From Streptomyces parvus (lineage in GTDB: Bacteria > Actinomycetota > Actinomycetes > Streptomycetales > Streptomycetaceae): a stretch of 64,000 nt of DNA. The position numbers and the translations under genes were made by a program. Below are positions 8,694-16,617 of the stretch, piece after piece. Under the pieces are notes generated by a model. The model was not told the DNA's origin, ran no database searches, and saw only the letters and a program-made list of their open reading frames with translations. The stretch spans positions 1 through 64,000 of the forward strand of contig NZ_BMRY01000002.1 of assembly GCF_014648875.1 (NCBI RefSeq), written 5' to 3'. Position 1 is the stretch's first letter; every line of letters begins with the position of its first letter.

Positions 8694-9989
8694 TCAGCCC
8701 TCGTAAGACCCCCCGAAGAGGCCCGCCGGATCGTACTGGGAGACCAGTCCGGCGAGCCTCTTCGCCGTTTCCGGCTCATGGAAACCGGCCGTACGGTCCC
8801 CGCCGCCGAAGCAGAAGTTCAGCGACCGTCCGAGCACGCGCGGCCCCAGGACCCCGGACACCTCCCCGTACAGCGCGCGCACCGACGCCACGTCCGTACC
8901 GTCCAGCGGCGACAGCAGCCGCAGCAGGAAACCCGCGTCCCCGTAGGGCACCGCGCTCGCCGGCTCCGGCCGCCCGGCCAAAGCCCCGCCCAAGTGGTTG
9001 AGCTGCACCACGTTCATCATCGGCGCCCCCGGCCCGGTCAGCTCCAGCACCCGCGCGGCCCGCGCCGCGTCCAGCTCCCGGAGCATCAGCCCCTCCCCGT
9101 AGTACGCGTGCGGGAACGGCGGGTCGTTGTGGATCGTCGGGCTCTCCGTGTACGGCATCTCCCGGAACGTGTCCTCCAGGGCCGGCCCGATCGCACGCAG
9201 CGGGGCCACCAGCCGCTCGCCCTCGGCCGCGTCCCCCGTGAACGCGACCCGCACCGAGACCACGTACCGCCCGCGCACCTCCTCCGGCACCTGCGGCAGG
9301 TCCGGGTAGGGCAGCGCGGACAGGGACGACGTCAGGGTCTCCGGAACGGTCCGGGTCCACTCCAAGTAGTGGGCCATCACCTCGGCCGCCCGTTCCCCGT
9401 CGAAGGCGATCGCACCCCCGTACAGCCGCTCCACCGTGACGAGGCCGATCTCCAGCGAGGTCACCACTCCCAGCCGGCGCCCGCCGCCGCGCAGCCCCCA
9501 GAACAGCTCCGGCTCGCGCTCCGGTGTGACCCGGCGCAGGGCCCCGTCGGCGGTCACCACCTCCAGCGCCCGGACCTGGTCGGCGGCGTACCCGAACTGC
9601 CGGGCCAGGATGCCCAGTCCGCCGCCCAGGGTGTACGAGACCGCGCCCACCGAGGGCGAGGAGCCGTTGAGCGGGGCGAGACCGTGCGGGGCCGCCGCAG
9701 CGGTCACCGCGCCCCAGGTCGCGCCCGCGCCGATCGTGGCGGTGCGGGCGACCGGGTCGACGGTGACGGAGTCCAGGCCGCTGGTGACCACCAGGACGCC
9801 GCCCTCGACCGCCCCGGGCAGCCCGTGCCCGGTGGCGTGCGCGGTCAGACGGAGCCCGCGCCCGGCGGCGTACGCCACGGCCTCCCGTACGTCGTCGGGG
9901 GTACGGGCCTCGACCAGCCGGTCGGGGCGGATCGGGAAACCGGTCTGGAAGGTGGCGGGGGTGACGGAGTCCGATGATGCGGAAACCAT
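8694..9989 (-). CDS. FAD-binding oxidoreductase, BBE/PCMH type
   Basis: A 431-residue flavoprotein of the berberine-bridge-enzyme-like family. The N-terminal FAD-binding PCMH domain runs to about residue 180 (ATGHGLPGA carrying the conserved His for FAD linkage; SVGAVSYTLGGGLGILARQFG). A substrate domain follows, then the C-terminal BBE element ending YDPAGLFGGSYEG. Such enzymes oxidise sugars, alkaloids or secondary metabolites; the substrate is not predictable. The typical PCMH Cys for a second covalent FAD bond is not obvious. The ATG at 9989 is preceded by GGAGAG, but that ribosome site lies in a strong hairpin (9992-10043), with a perfect dyad further up, which suggests tight control. 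It is downstream of permease 3 on the same strand. Confidence 0.85.
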   Translation of the reverse strand: MVSASSDSVTPATFQTGFPIRPDRLVEARTPDDVREAVAYAAGRGLRLTAHATGHGLPGAVEGGVLVVTSGLDSVTVDPVARTATIGAGATWGAVTAAAAPHGLAPLNGSSPSVGAVSYTLGGGLGILARQFGYAADQVRALEVVTADGALRRVTPEREPELFWGLRGGGRRLGVVTSLEIGLVTVERLYGGAIAFDGERAAEVMAHYLEWTRTVPETLTSSLSALPYPDLPQVPEEVRGRYVVSVRVAFTGDAAEGERLVAPLRAIGPALEDTFREMPYTESPTIHNDPPFPHAYYGEGLMLRELDAARAARVLELTGPGAPMMNVVQLNHLGGALAGRPEPASAVPYGDAGFLLRLLSPLDGTDVASVRALYGEVSGVLGPRVLGRSLNFCFGGGDRTAGFHEPETAKRLAGLVSQYDPAGLFGGSYEG

Positions 9990-9991
9990 GA

Positions 9992-10043
9992 GGGGAGGCT
10001 CTCCTTCGCTCGCGTTCTGCGCGGTACGAAGAAGAGCCTCCCC
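9992..10043 (-). terminator. long hairpin overlapping the flavoprotein ribosome site
   Basis: An 11-bp perfect outer stem (GGGGAGGCTCT with its complement 9992-10002 / 10033-10043) continues inward as CTTCG/CGAAG. It lies 32 bases beyond the permease 3 stop and 2 bases before the flavoprotein ATG, and it contains the GAAGGAGAG ribosome site. It can act as the permease terminator, as a translational lock on the next gene, or both. Confidence 0.5.
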
Positions 10044-10048
10044 GGGAA

Positions 10049-10069
10049 ACCTGACAACCTCCGTCAGGT
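10049..10069. promoter_or_regulatory. perfect 7-7-7 inverted repeat, probable repressor operator
   Basis: Arms ACCTGAC (10049-10055) and GTCAGGT (10063-10069) are perfect complements around a 7-base spacer. It sits about 60 bases upstream of the flavoprotein ATG. This size and symmetry is typical of TetR- or MerR-family operators. No regulator gene is adjacent. Confidence 0.45.
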
Positions 10070-10074
10070 ATCGA

Positions 10075-11508
10075 TCACTTCTCGACGGCCTTGCGGTCGC
10101 GCATCTCCCGGACCAGCGAGATGCCCACCACCAGGGCCGCGACCAGCAGCGACAGCACGACCTGCTCGCGGGCGGTGTCGTCGGTCAGCATGTAGACGAG
10201 GATGAAGGAGATCGCCGCGATCGTCGCCCAGGTGAGGTACGGGAAGAGCCACATCCGTACGACCAGCCTGCCCGGGGTCTCGCGGAGGATGATCCCGCGC
10301 ATCCGCAGCTGGGTGAAGCAGATGACCAGCCACACGAAGAGCGCCACCGCGCCGGAGGAGTTCAGCAGGAACTGGAACACCGTGTCCGGCCACTGGTAGT
10401 TGAAGAACACCGCCACGAAGCCGAAGACGACCGAGGACAGGATCGCCGCCTGCGGCACCCCGCGCCGGTTGACCTTCGCGAAGGACTTCGGCGCGTCGCC
10501 CCGCTCACCGAGCGAGAACGCCATCCGGGAGGCCGTGTACAGGCCGGAGTTGAGGCAGGACAGCACGGCCGTCAGCACGATGAAGTCCATGACGTTGCCG
10601 GCCTGCGGGATCCCGATCGAGTCGAGGGCGGCGACATAGCTGCCCTTCTCCTGGATCGACGGGTCGTTCCACGGCAGCAGCGTCAGCACCACGAAGATCG
10701 AGCCGAGGTAGAAGACGGCGATACGCCAGATCACGCTGTTGGTGGCCTTCGACACCGCGCGCTGCGGGTCGGAGGACTCGCCCGCGGCCAGCGTCACGAT
10801 CTCACTGCCCATGAACGAGAACACGACCATCAGCACACCGGTCAGGATCGCGCCGGGACCCTCGGGGAAGAACCCGCCGTTGTCCGTCAGATGGGCCAGC
10901 CCCGACCCCGGGTTGTCCGAACCGGGCAGCAGCCCGAAGACGGCGAGGAAGCCGACGACCACGAACGCGGCGATCGCCACGACCTTGATCCCGGCGAACC
11001 AGAACTCGAACTCCCCGTAACTGCCCACCGAGACCAGGTTGGTGGCGGTCAGCACGACCATCACGATCAGCGCCCAGGCCCACTGGGGCACGCCCGGGAT
11101 CCAGTTCTCCAGGATCGCCGCGCCCGCCGTGGCCTCGACGGCGAGCACCACGACCCAGAAGAACCAGTACAGCCAGCCGATGGAGAAACCGGCCCAACGG
11201 CCCAGCGCCTGGTCGGCGTAGGCGGAGAACGAGCCGGAGCTCGGCCGGGCGGCGGCCATCTCGCCGAGCATCCGCATCACGAGGACGACCATCAGGCCGA
11301 CCATCGCGTACGAGATCAGGATCGCCGGACCGGCGGCCGCGATGCCCGCGCTCGATCCCACGAAGAGCCCGGCGCCGATCACGCCGCCGATCGCGATCAT
11401 CGAGAGGTGGCGGTTCTTCAGGCCTGCCTGAAGCCCGCCCGACGAGTCCGGCCGGTCCGGCTCACCGGGCTCCTGGCCCGGCTTCGCCAGCGTCGTCTGC
11501 GACGTCAT
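10075..11508 (-). CDS. APC-superfamily amino acid permease 3
   Basis: A 477-residue amino acid permease related to permeases 1 and 2 but more diverged. NRHLSMIAIGGVIGAGLF opens TM1, then VMRMLGEMAAARPSSGSFSAYA and GEFEFWFAGIKVVAI. Twelve hydrophobic segments can be traced. I chose the ATG at 11508 (MTSQTTLAK) because AAGGAA is a short distance upstream; frames reaching 11598 have no ribosome site. It lacks the 16-bp upstream motif of permeases 1 and 2, so it is probably regulated differently. Divergent from rpiB. Confidence 0.88.
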   Translation of the reverse strand: MTSQTTLAKPGQEPGEPDRPDSSGGLQAGLKNRHLSMIAIGGVIGAGLFVGSSAGIAAAGPAILISYAMVGLMVVLVMRMLGEMAAARPSSGSFSAYADQALGRWAGFSIGWLYWFFWVVVLAVEATAGAAILENWIPGVPQWAWALIVMVVLTATNLVSVGSYGEFEFWFAGIKVVAIAAFVVVGFLAVFGLLPGSDNPGSGLAHLTDNGGFFPEGPGAILTGVLMVVFSFMGSEIVTLAAGESSDPQRAVSKATNSVIWRIAVFYLGSIFVVLTLLPWNDPSIQEKGSYVAALDSIGIPQAGNVMDFIVLTAVLSCLNSGLYTASRMAFSLGERGDAPKSFAKVNRRGVPQAAILSSVVFGFVAVFFNYQWPDTVFQFLLNSSGAVALFVWLVICFTQLRMRGIILRETPGRLVVRMWLFPYLTWATIAAISFILVYMLTDDTAREQVVLSLLVAALVVGISLVREMRDRKAVEK

Positions 11509-11781
11509 GGGGGGATTCCTTACCTTTTCGAGCATGAGGGTGTGCCCTGCTCCGCCGTGGGGTGATGCCGTGGGGTGTGCGAAGACAAGGCCACGCATTC
11601 AAGCTCGATCCAAGGCGGAAGGGGAACCCCCTCTTTCGGATCGTTTGCCAATTCATTGCCCGAGTGGTGTTCACCACATGAAATCGGGTCCGGGCCTGCG
11701 AATCATCGAATCGGGGCCCGGGCCCGGCCGGTGACCGCCCCGTGACGGTTGCCCCGCCGAGTTCGTGCCACACTTCGCACC

Positions 11782-12270
<489 letters not shown>

Positions 12271-12288
12271 CCCCGCTCCCGCCCCTTC

Positions 12289-12321
12289 CCGTGCCGCCGG
12301 GTCCCGGACCCGGCGGCACGG
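12289..12321 (+). terminator. rpiB terminator
   Basis: A perfect 16-bp stem (12289-12304 with 12306-12321) starting 19 bases past the rpiB stop. It is centred on one base, so the top few pairs form the loop. No U-tract. Confidence 0.65.
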
Positions 12322-12408
12322 TCATGTCACCGCCGCCGCCACCGCCGCCGCCACCGGCCACCCGTCGCCGGCACCGTCACCCGCTGTCGCACATCGCAGG
12401 AGCCCGCC

Positions 12409-13242
12409 GTGCCCGAGGGACACACCATCCGCCGCCTCGCCGACGACCACACAGAGCGGTTCGCCGGCGCACCGGTCCGGGTGAGCAGTCCGCAGGGCAA
12501 GTTCTCCGACAGCGCGGCCCTCCTCGACGGGCACACCCTCACCGCCACCGACGCCCACGGCAAGCACCTCTTCCTCGGCTTCGGGGACATCGGCTGGGTC
12601 CACATCCACCTCGGCCTCTTCGGCAAGCTCGGCTTCGGCGCCGCCCCGCCCCCGCCGCCCACCGACACCGTCCGCCTCCGCCTGGTCAACGCCGGCCACC
12701 ACGCGGATCTGCGCGGCCCCACCACCTGCGCCCTGATCACCGGGCCCGAGAAGCGCGCGATACACGAGCGCCTGGGGCCGGACCCGCTGCGCGGCGACGA
12801 GGACGGGGAGCGGGCCTGGCAGCGGATCTCCCGCAGCCGGACCACCATCGCCGCCCTGCTGATGGACCAGAAGGTGATCGCCGGCGTCGGCAACGTCTAC
12901 CGCGCCGAGGTCCTCTTCCGCCACGGCATCGACCCGTACCGCACGGGCCGCGACCTCACCCGCGCCGAGTGGGACACGGTCTGGGCGGACCTGGTGGAGC
13001 TGATGCGCGTAGGCGTCCGCAACAACCGCATCGACACCGTCCGGCCCGAACACCTCCCCGAGGCCATGGGCCGCCCGCCCCGCAAGGACGACCACGGCGG
13101 CGAGGTCTACGTCTACCGGCGCGCCAACCTGCCCTGCCACATCTGCGGTACGGAGATCCGCACCGCGGACCTGGTCTCCCGCAACCTCTTCTGGTGCCCC
13201 CGGTGCCAGCCCACCGGCCCCTCCGACGGCGTAAAAGGCTGA
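12409..13242 (+). CDS. nei: Nei/Fpg-family DNA glycosylase
   Basis: A 277-residue bifunctional DNA glycosylase/AP lyase for oxidised bases. The mature N-terminus is PEGHTIRRLA, with the catalytic Pro and Glu of the family; PEGH rather than PELP points to the endonuclease VIII branch. A conserved Lys sits in GKHLFLGFG. The H2TH region contains LLMDQKVIAGVGNVYRAEVLF, and the C-terminal zinc finger is CHICGTE...CPRCQ. The GTG at 12409 has AGGAG 7 bases upstream. It stands alone; a short CCG-repeat tract lies upstream at 12326-12357. Confidence 0.93.
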   Translation: MPEGHTIRRLADDHTERFAGAPVRVSSPQGKFSDSAALLDGHTLTATDAHGKHLFLGFGDIGWVHIHLGLFGKLGFGAAPPPPPTDTVRLRLVNAGHHADLRGPTTCALITGPEKRAIHERLGPDPLRGDEDGERAWQRISRSRTTIAALLMDQKVIAGVGNVYRAEVLFRHGIDPYRTGRDLTRAEWDTVWADLVELMRVGVRNNRIDTVRPEHLPEAMGRPPRKDDHGGEVYVYRRANLPCHICGTEIRTADLVSRNLFWCPRCQPTGPSDGVKG

Positions 13243-13332
13243 AAACCGCCCGAAGAAGACCGGCGGGAACGCGCGGACGACCCCATTTCGAGCGCATTGT
13301 CACCGGGGTCCCCCTGCACCGGAGGCGTTCGG

Positions 13333-14496
13333 GTGGATAGGGTCCCGGAAGTGGCCCGTAGCGGAGGAACAGACGACTTCTGGGCCCGGTGGCGAAGAAA
13401 GATGCACCGGGCCCGTATCGGGCTGCGCAAATCCGGGGTCGACTACTTCCGCGGCGACGGCTCCGACTGGATCGCCCTGGCCGGTCTGCTGCTGACGATC
13501 CCGGCCATCACCTTCGCCACCGTCGTCAGCCCGGTCTGGATCGACCCGGCCGCCCTCGCCCTGCCCATCGTGGCGGGCGGCCTCCTGCTGCGCCCCTCCA
13601 GCCTGCTGGGCCTGTACGCCGCGGCCGCCGGAGCGCTGATCGTCGAGGCGCTCACCCTCGGCCCGTATCTGGACGGCCCCGCCCGGGTCACCCCGGGCAC
13701 CGTGCTCGTGGTCGCCGCCTGCGGATTCTTCGGGCTGATCCTCGCCCAGTTCCGGGCCCGGGTCGGCGTGCCCTGGCGGCGCGGCGGCACGATGCTCTTC
13801 GACCTGCGCGAACGCATCCGGGTCCAGAGCTCCCTGCCCCGGCTGCCCCAGGGCTGGCACCGCGAGATGGCTCTGCGCCCGGCCGGCGGCCAGTCGTTCT
13901 CCGGGGACTTCGTCGTCGCGGCCCGCACCCACGGGGGCCGCACCCTGGAAGCCGTCCTCACCGACGTCTCCGGCAAGGGCATGGACGCGGGCTCCCGGGC
14001 CCTGCTGCTGTCCGGCGCCTTCGGCGGGCTCCTCGGCTCGCTGCCCCCGCACGCCTTCCTGCCCGCCGCCAACGGCTATCTGCTGCGCCAGGACTGGGAC
14101 GAGGGGTTCGCCACCTCCATCCACCTGGTGCTGGACCTGGAGTCGGGCGACTACGAGATCTACTCGGCGGGCCATCCGCCCGCCCTCCAACTGCACGCGG
14201 GCAGCGGTCAGTGGGAGGAGAAATCGGGGGAGGGGCCGTTGCTCGGCGTCTACGACGGGGCCGAGTTCGACGCGGTGAAGGGCTCGCTCGCGCCCGGCGA
14301 CGTCCTGATGCTCTTCACCGACGGTCTGGTGGAGGCCTCCGACCGGGACATCGCCGAAGGCATCGACCGGCTGACGGGCGAGGCCGACCGCTATGTCTCC
14401 ACCGGTTTCGAGGGCGCGGCCTGGCATCTGATCGAGGCCTGCGCCAAGGACGTCAACGACGACCGGGCACTTCTGCTGCTCTCCCGCCGGGCCTGA
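13333..14496 (+). CDS. membrane-anchored PP2C/SpoIIE-type serine phosphatase
   Basis: A 387-residue protein with a cytoplasmic basic N-terminus, about four hydrophobic segments between residues 45 and 140, and a C-terminal SpoIIE (PPM) phosphatase domain. Metal-binding and core motifs are visible: FSGDFVVAA, VLTDVSGKGMDAG, YSAGHPPALQL, LFTDGLVEASD and NDDRALLLL. Such enzymes in Streptomyces dephosphorylate anti-anti-sigma factors. No sensor domain (PAS/GAF) or HATPase is attached, so input is probably through the membrane part. The GTG at 13333 is set by GGAGG 7 bases upstream; a longer frame from 13297 lacks this. No anti-sigma genes are adjacent. Confidence 0.88.
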   Translation: MDRVPEVARSGGTDDFWARWRRKMHRARIGLRKSGVDYFRGDGSDWIALAGLLLTIPAITFATVVSPVWIDPAALALPIVAGGLLLRPSSLLGLYAAAAGALIVEALTLGPYLDGPARVTPGTVLVVAACGFFGLILAQFRARVGVPWRRGGTMLFDLRERIRVQSSLPRLPQGWHREMALRPAGGQSFSGDFVVAARTHGGRTLEAVLTDVSGKGMDAGSRALLLSGAFGGLLGSLPPHAFLPAANGYLLRQDWDEGFATSIHLVLDLESGDYEIYSAGHPPALQLHAGSGQWEEKSGEGPLLGVYDGAEFDAVKGSLAPGDVLMLFTDGLVEASDRDIAEGIDRLTGEADRYVSTGFEGAAWHLIEACAKDVNDDRALLLLSRRA

Positions 14497-14522
14497 GCCT
14501 CCCAGGGGCCGGACGGACCCCG

Positions 14523-14581
14523 GACGGCGGAGAGGCGCCCGTCACCCGGTGGGCCGGGTATCGGGGCGCCTCTCCGCCGTT
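14523..14581. terminator. bidirectional terminator between convergent genes
   Basis: A 17-bp outer stem (14524-14540 with 14564-14580) encloses a second 6-bp stem (ACCCGG/CCGGGT). It lies between the convergent phosphatase and antiporter genes. Confidence 0.65.
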
Positions 14582-14604
14582 CCGTGGTGCTCAGCAGGTA
14601 CCGG

Positions 14605-15789
14605 TCAGACCGACACCGGGACCTGGTCCTGATCCTGGTGGTCGTCCTTCCTGCGGCCGCCCGGCAGGATGCGGGCCAGCCAGTGCGAGCGTCCGGCGGC
14701 CAGCGGGGCGAGGACGGCGAGGAGGAGGACGTAGCCGGCGATGAACGGCGAGAGCCGCTCGTCCAGTCCGGCGGCCGCCGCCATCGTGGCCAGGATGAGC
14801 GCGAACTCACCGCGGGCGACCAGCGTGGTCGCGATGTTGGACGTGGCCTGCGCGCCGAAGGAGTACACCTTGGCCGCCGCGAGGCCGGCCGCGATGTTCA
14901 TGGCGAGCGTCAGCACCACGGCCGCCACCACGGGCCACAGCACGCTCGGCAGGTCACCCGGGTCGATGGAGAGGCCGAAGGCGAAGAAGAAGATGGCGCC
15001 GAAGGCGTCCCGCAGCGGGTGGACCAGCTTGAGGATGCGGTCGCCCGACGAGGTGGAGCCGAGCATCAGGCCGACCATGAACGCGCCGATCGCGTCGGCG
15101 ACGCCGAACATCTCGGAGACCCCGGCGACGAAGACGGCCACACCCAGGAACGAGATGACGAGGAGCTCGTCGTCCTTGGTGTTCATGAGCTTGCCGATGA
15201 GCTTCGTACCGAACCGGGCCGCCAGCGCGAGCAGCAGCAGGAAGCCGAAGGCCTTGCCGCCGTCGACCAGCGCGGCCGAGAGGCTGTCCGCACCGGACAG
15301 GATCGGCTGGAGCGCGGCGAGGTACAGGGCGAGGAAGATGTCCTCGACGACGATGATGCCGAGGATCGGGCGGGTCTCCGGATTACCGATGCGCCCCAGG
15401 TCCACCAGGATCTTGGTGACGATCGCGGACGAGGAGATACCGAGGACACCGGCGAGGACCAGCGCCTCCGAGGTGCCCCAGCCCAGCGCGAAGCCGAATA
15501 TGAGACCGGCGCCGACGTTCAGGACGAGATACGTCCCGCCCGCGATGGCCATCTTCCGGCCACCCGTCCTGAGGTCGTCCATGTGGAACTCGAGCCCCAG
15601 GTAGAAGAGCAGGAGGACGAGTCCCAGCGCGGAGAGCATCTCCAGGTCGTGCGGGTTGGAGAGGAGCGTGTACCCGGGGGTGTGCGGGCCGAGGAGGATC
15701 CCGGCCAGGATGAACAGGGGGATCGTCGGCAGCCCGATACGGCCGCCGAGGCGGGCGAGGACGGCAGCGGCCAGGAAGGCGCCGCCCAT
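14605..15789 (-). CDS. CPA2-family cation:proton antiporter (KefB-like)
   Basis: A membrane protein of 394 residues from the first ATG, with about 12 hydrophobic segments: RIGLPTIPLFILAGILLGPHTPG, LGLVLLLFYLGLEF, ISSSAIVTKILVDLG and VARGEFALILATMAAAAGL. These are signatures of CPA2 K+/H+ or Na+/H+ exchangers. It lacks the C-terminal TrkA-N/RCK regulatory domain and ends in a short charged tail. The ATG at 15789 has no ribosome site. The frame remains open upstream to a TGA with no ATG/GTG/TTG, but an ATC at 15816 has AAGGA 8 bases before it and would add residues GHADTLLA, so the true start may be that ATC. Convergent with the phosphatase gene, divergent from the HD gene. Confidence 0.88.
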   Translation of the reverse strand: MGGAFLAAAVLARLGGRIGLPTIPLFILAGILLGPHTPGYTLLSNPHDLEMLSALGLVLLLFYLGLEFHMDDLRTGGRKMAIAGGTYLVLNVGAGLIFGFALGWGTSEALVLAGVLGISSSAIVTKILVDLGRIGNPETRPILGIIVVEDIFLALYLAALQPILSGADSLSAALVDGGKAFGFLLLLALAARFGTKLIGKLMNTKDDELLVISFLGVAVFVAGVSEMFGVADAIGAFMVGLMLGSTSSGDRILKLVHPLRDAFGAIFFFAFGLSIDPGDLPSVLWPVVAAVVLTLAMNIAAGLAAAKVYSFGAQATSNIATTLVARGEFALILATMAAAAGLDERLSPFIAGYVLLLAVLAPLAAGRSHWLARILPGGRRKDDHQDQDQVPVSV

Positions 15790-16038
15790 GGCGAGAAGGG
15801 TGTCTGCGTGTCCGATGAGCCTGGTCCTTCAGGGTCGGTCAAGAGCTGGTCAAGGGGGCATCAAGAATCCATCAGTAATTAGTTTACCGAACGATTGAGG
15901 CTGCAACTATAGATCCGTCGGATTGTCAATATTCGTCTGCTTGGTCCCATCCGGGGATCCCATCCAGGGGTCCCGTCAACACCGTTGTGTGAGCGGCGAG
16001 TTCGGATCCGGCCCTGGACACGGCCGTAGAGACGGCCC
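15790..16038. promoter_or_regulatory. AT-richer divergent intergenic region with small palindrome
   Basis: This spacer between the divergent antiporter and HD genes is clearly less GC-rich than the coding DNA around it. It holds an 11-base palindrome ATCCG-T-CGGAT at 15913-15923. On the minus strand a TTGACA is followed only 12 bases later by TATAGT, too close for a standard promoter. Both promoters must lie here, but I cannot place them. Confidence 0.3.
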
Positions 16039-16539
16039 ATGACTGGACGGCATCTGAGCGTCTCCGAGGTGGAGGCCATCGCCCGCGAGGCCCATGCGCG
16101 GCAGACCGACAAGGCGGGCCGCCCGTACGTGGAACATCTCGCGGCGGTGGCCGAAGGTGTACGGGTACGCGGTGGCGACGAGGGGCAGATCGCGGCGGCC
16201 TGGCTGCACGACGCGGTCGAGGACGACGCGCTCTCCGCCGAGTGGCTGGCGGCCGCCGCCCTGCCGCAGGAGGTGAAGGACATGGTCCTGGCGGTGACCA
16301 AGCGGCCGGGGGAGGAGCTGTCCTCGTACACCGCGCGGATCCTGGCCACCCCGGGCGCACTGCTCGTCAAAGAGGCAGATCTCGCCCACAATGCGGATCC
16401 CGCCCGCCTGGCGGTCCTGGACGAGCCGACCCGTACCCGGCTGACGGCGAAGTATGCGCAGGTGCGAGGGCTGCTGGGGCTGGTCGGCGGCGAATCACCC
16501 TCGGACCGAAAGAATTCGGCCAACCCGGAAACGCACTGA
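16039..16539 (+). CDS. HD-domain phosphohydrolase resembling small alarmone hydrolases (Mesh1-like)
   Basis: A 166-residue single-domain HD protein. Motifs in order are REAHARQ, GRPYVEHLAAVA, AAAWLHDAVEDD (the His-Asp pair near residues 56-57), LPQEVKDMVLAVTK and LLVKEADLAHNAD. These correspond one for one to the hydrolase half of RelA/SpoT and to the stand-alone Mesh1/SAH enzymes that remove the 3'-pyrophosphate of ppGpp. No synthetase, TGS or ACT domain is present. The ATG at 16039 has only a weak ribosome site. The hydrolase call is inference from motif order; other HD nucleotidases remain possible. Confidence 0.8.
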   Translation: MTGRHLSVSEVEAIAREAHARQTDKAGRPYVEHLAAVAEGVRVRGGDEGQIAAAWLHDAVEDDALSAEWLAAAALPQEVKDMVLAVTKRPGEELSSYTARILATPGALLVKEADLAHNADPARLAVLDEPTRTRLTAKYAQVRGLLGLVGGESPSDRKNSANPETH

Positions 16540-16573
16540 TCCACCCGCGACGGGGCCGGCAGGTGGATCAGTG
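16534..16573 (+). terminator. terminator overlapping the HD gene stop
   Basis: A perfect 12-bp stem (CACTGATCCACC at 16534-16545 with its complement at 16562-16573) whose left arm contains the TGA stop codon. Confidence 0.6.
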
Positions 16574-16617
16574 GAGAGCTGCGTGAGGGCCGGCGGAAGC
16601 GCCGGCCGTCCAGGGGC

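Noticed and set aside
12326..12357. CCG/CCA trinucleotide tract upstream of nei as a regulatory repeat
   Set aside because: Short, in a GC-rich leader, with no symmetry or known binding motif. A simple compositional run.
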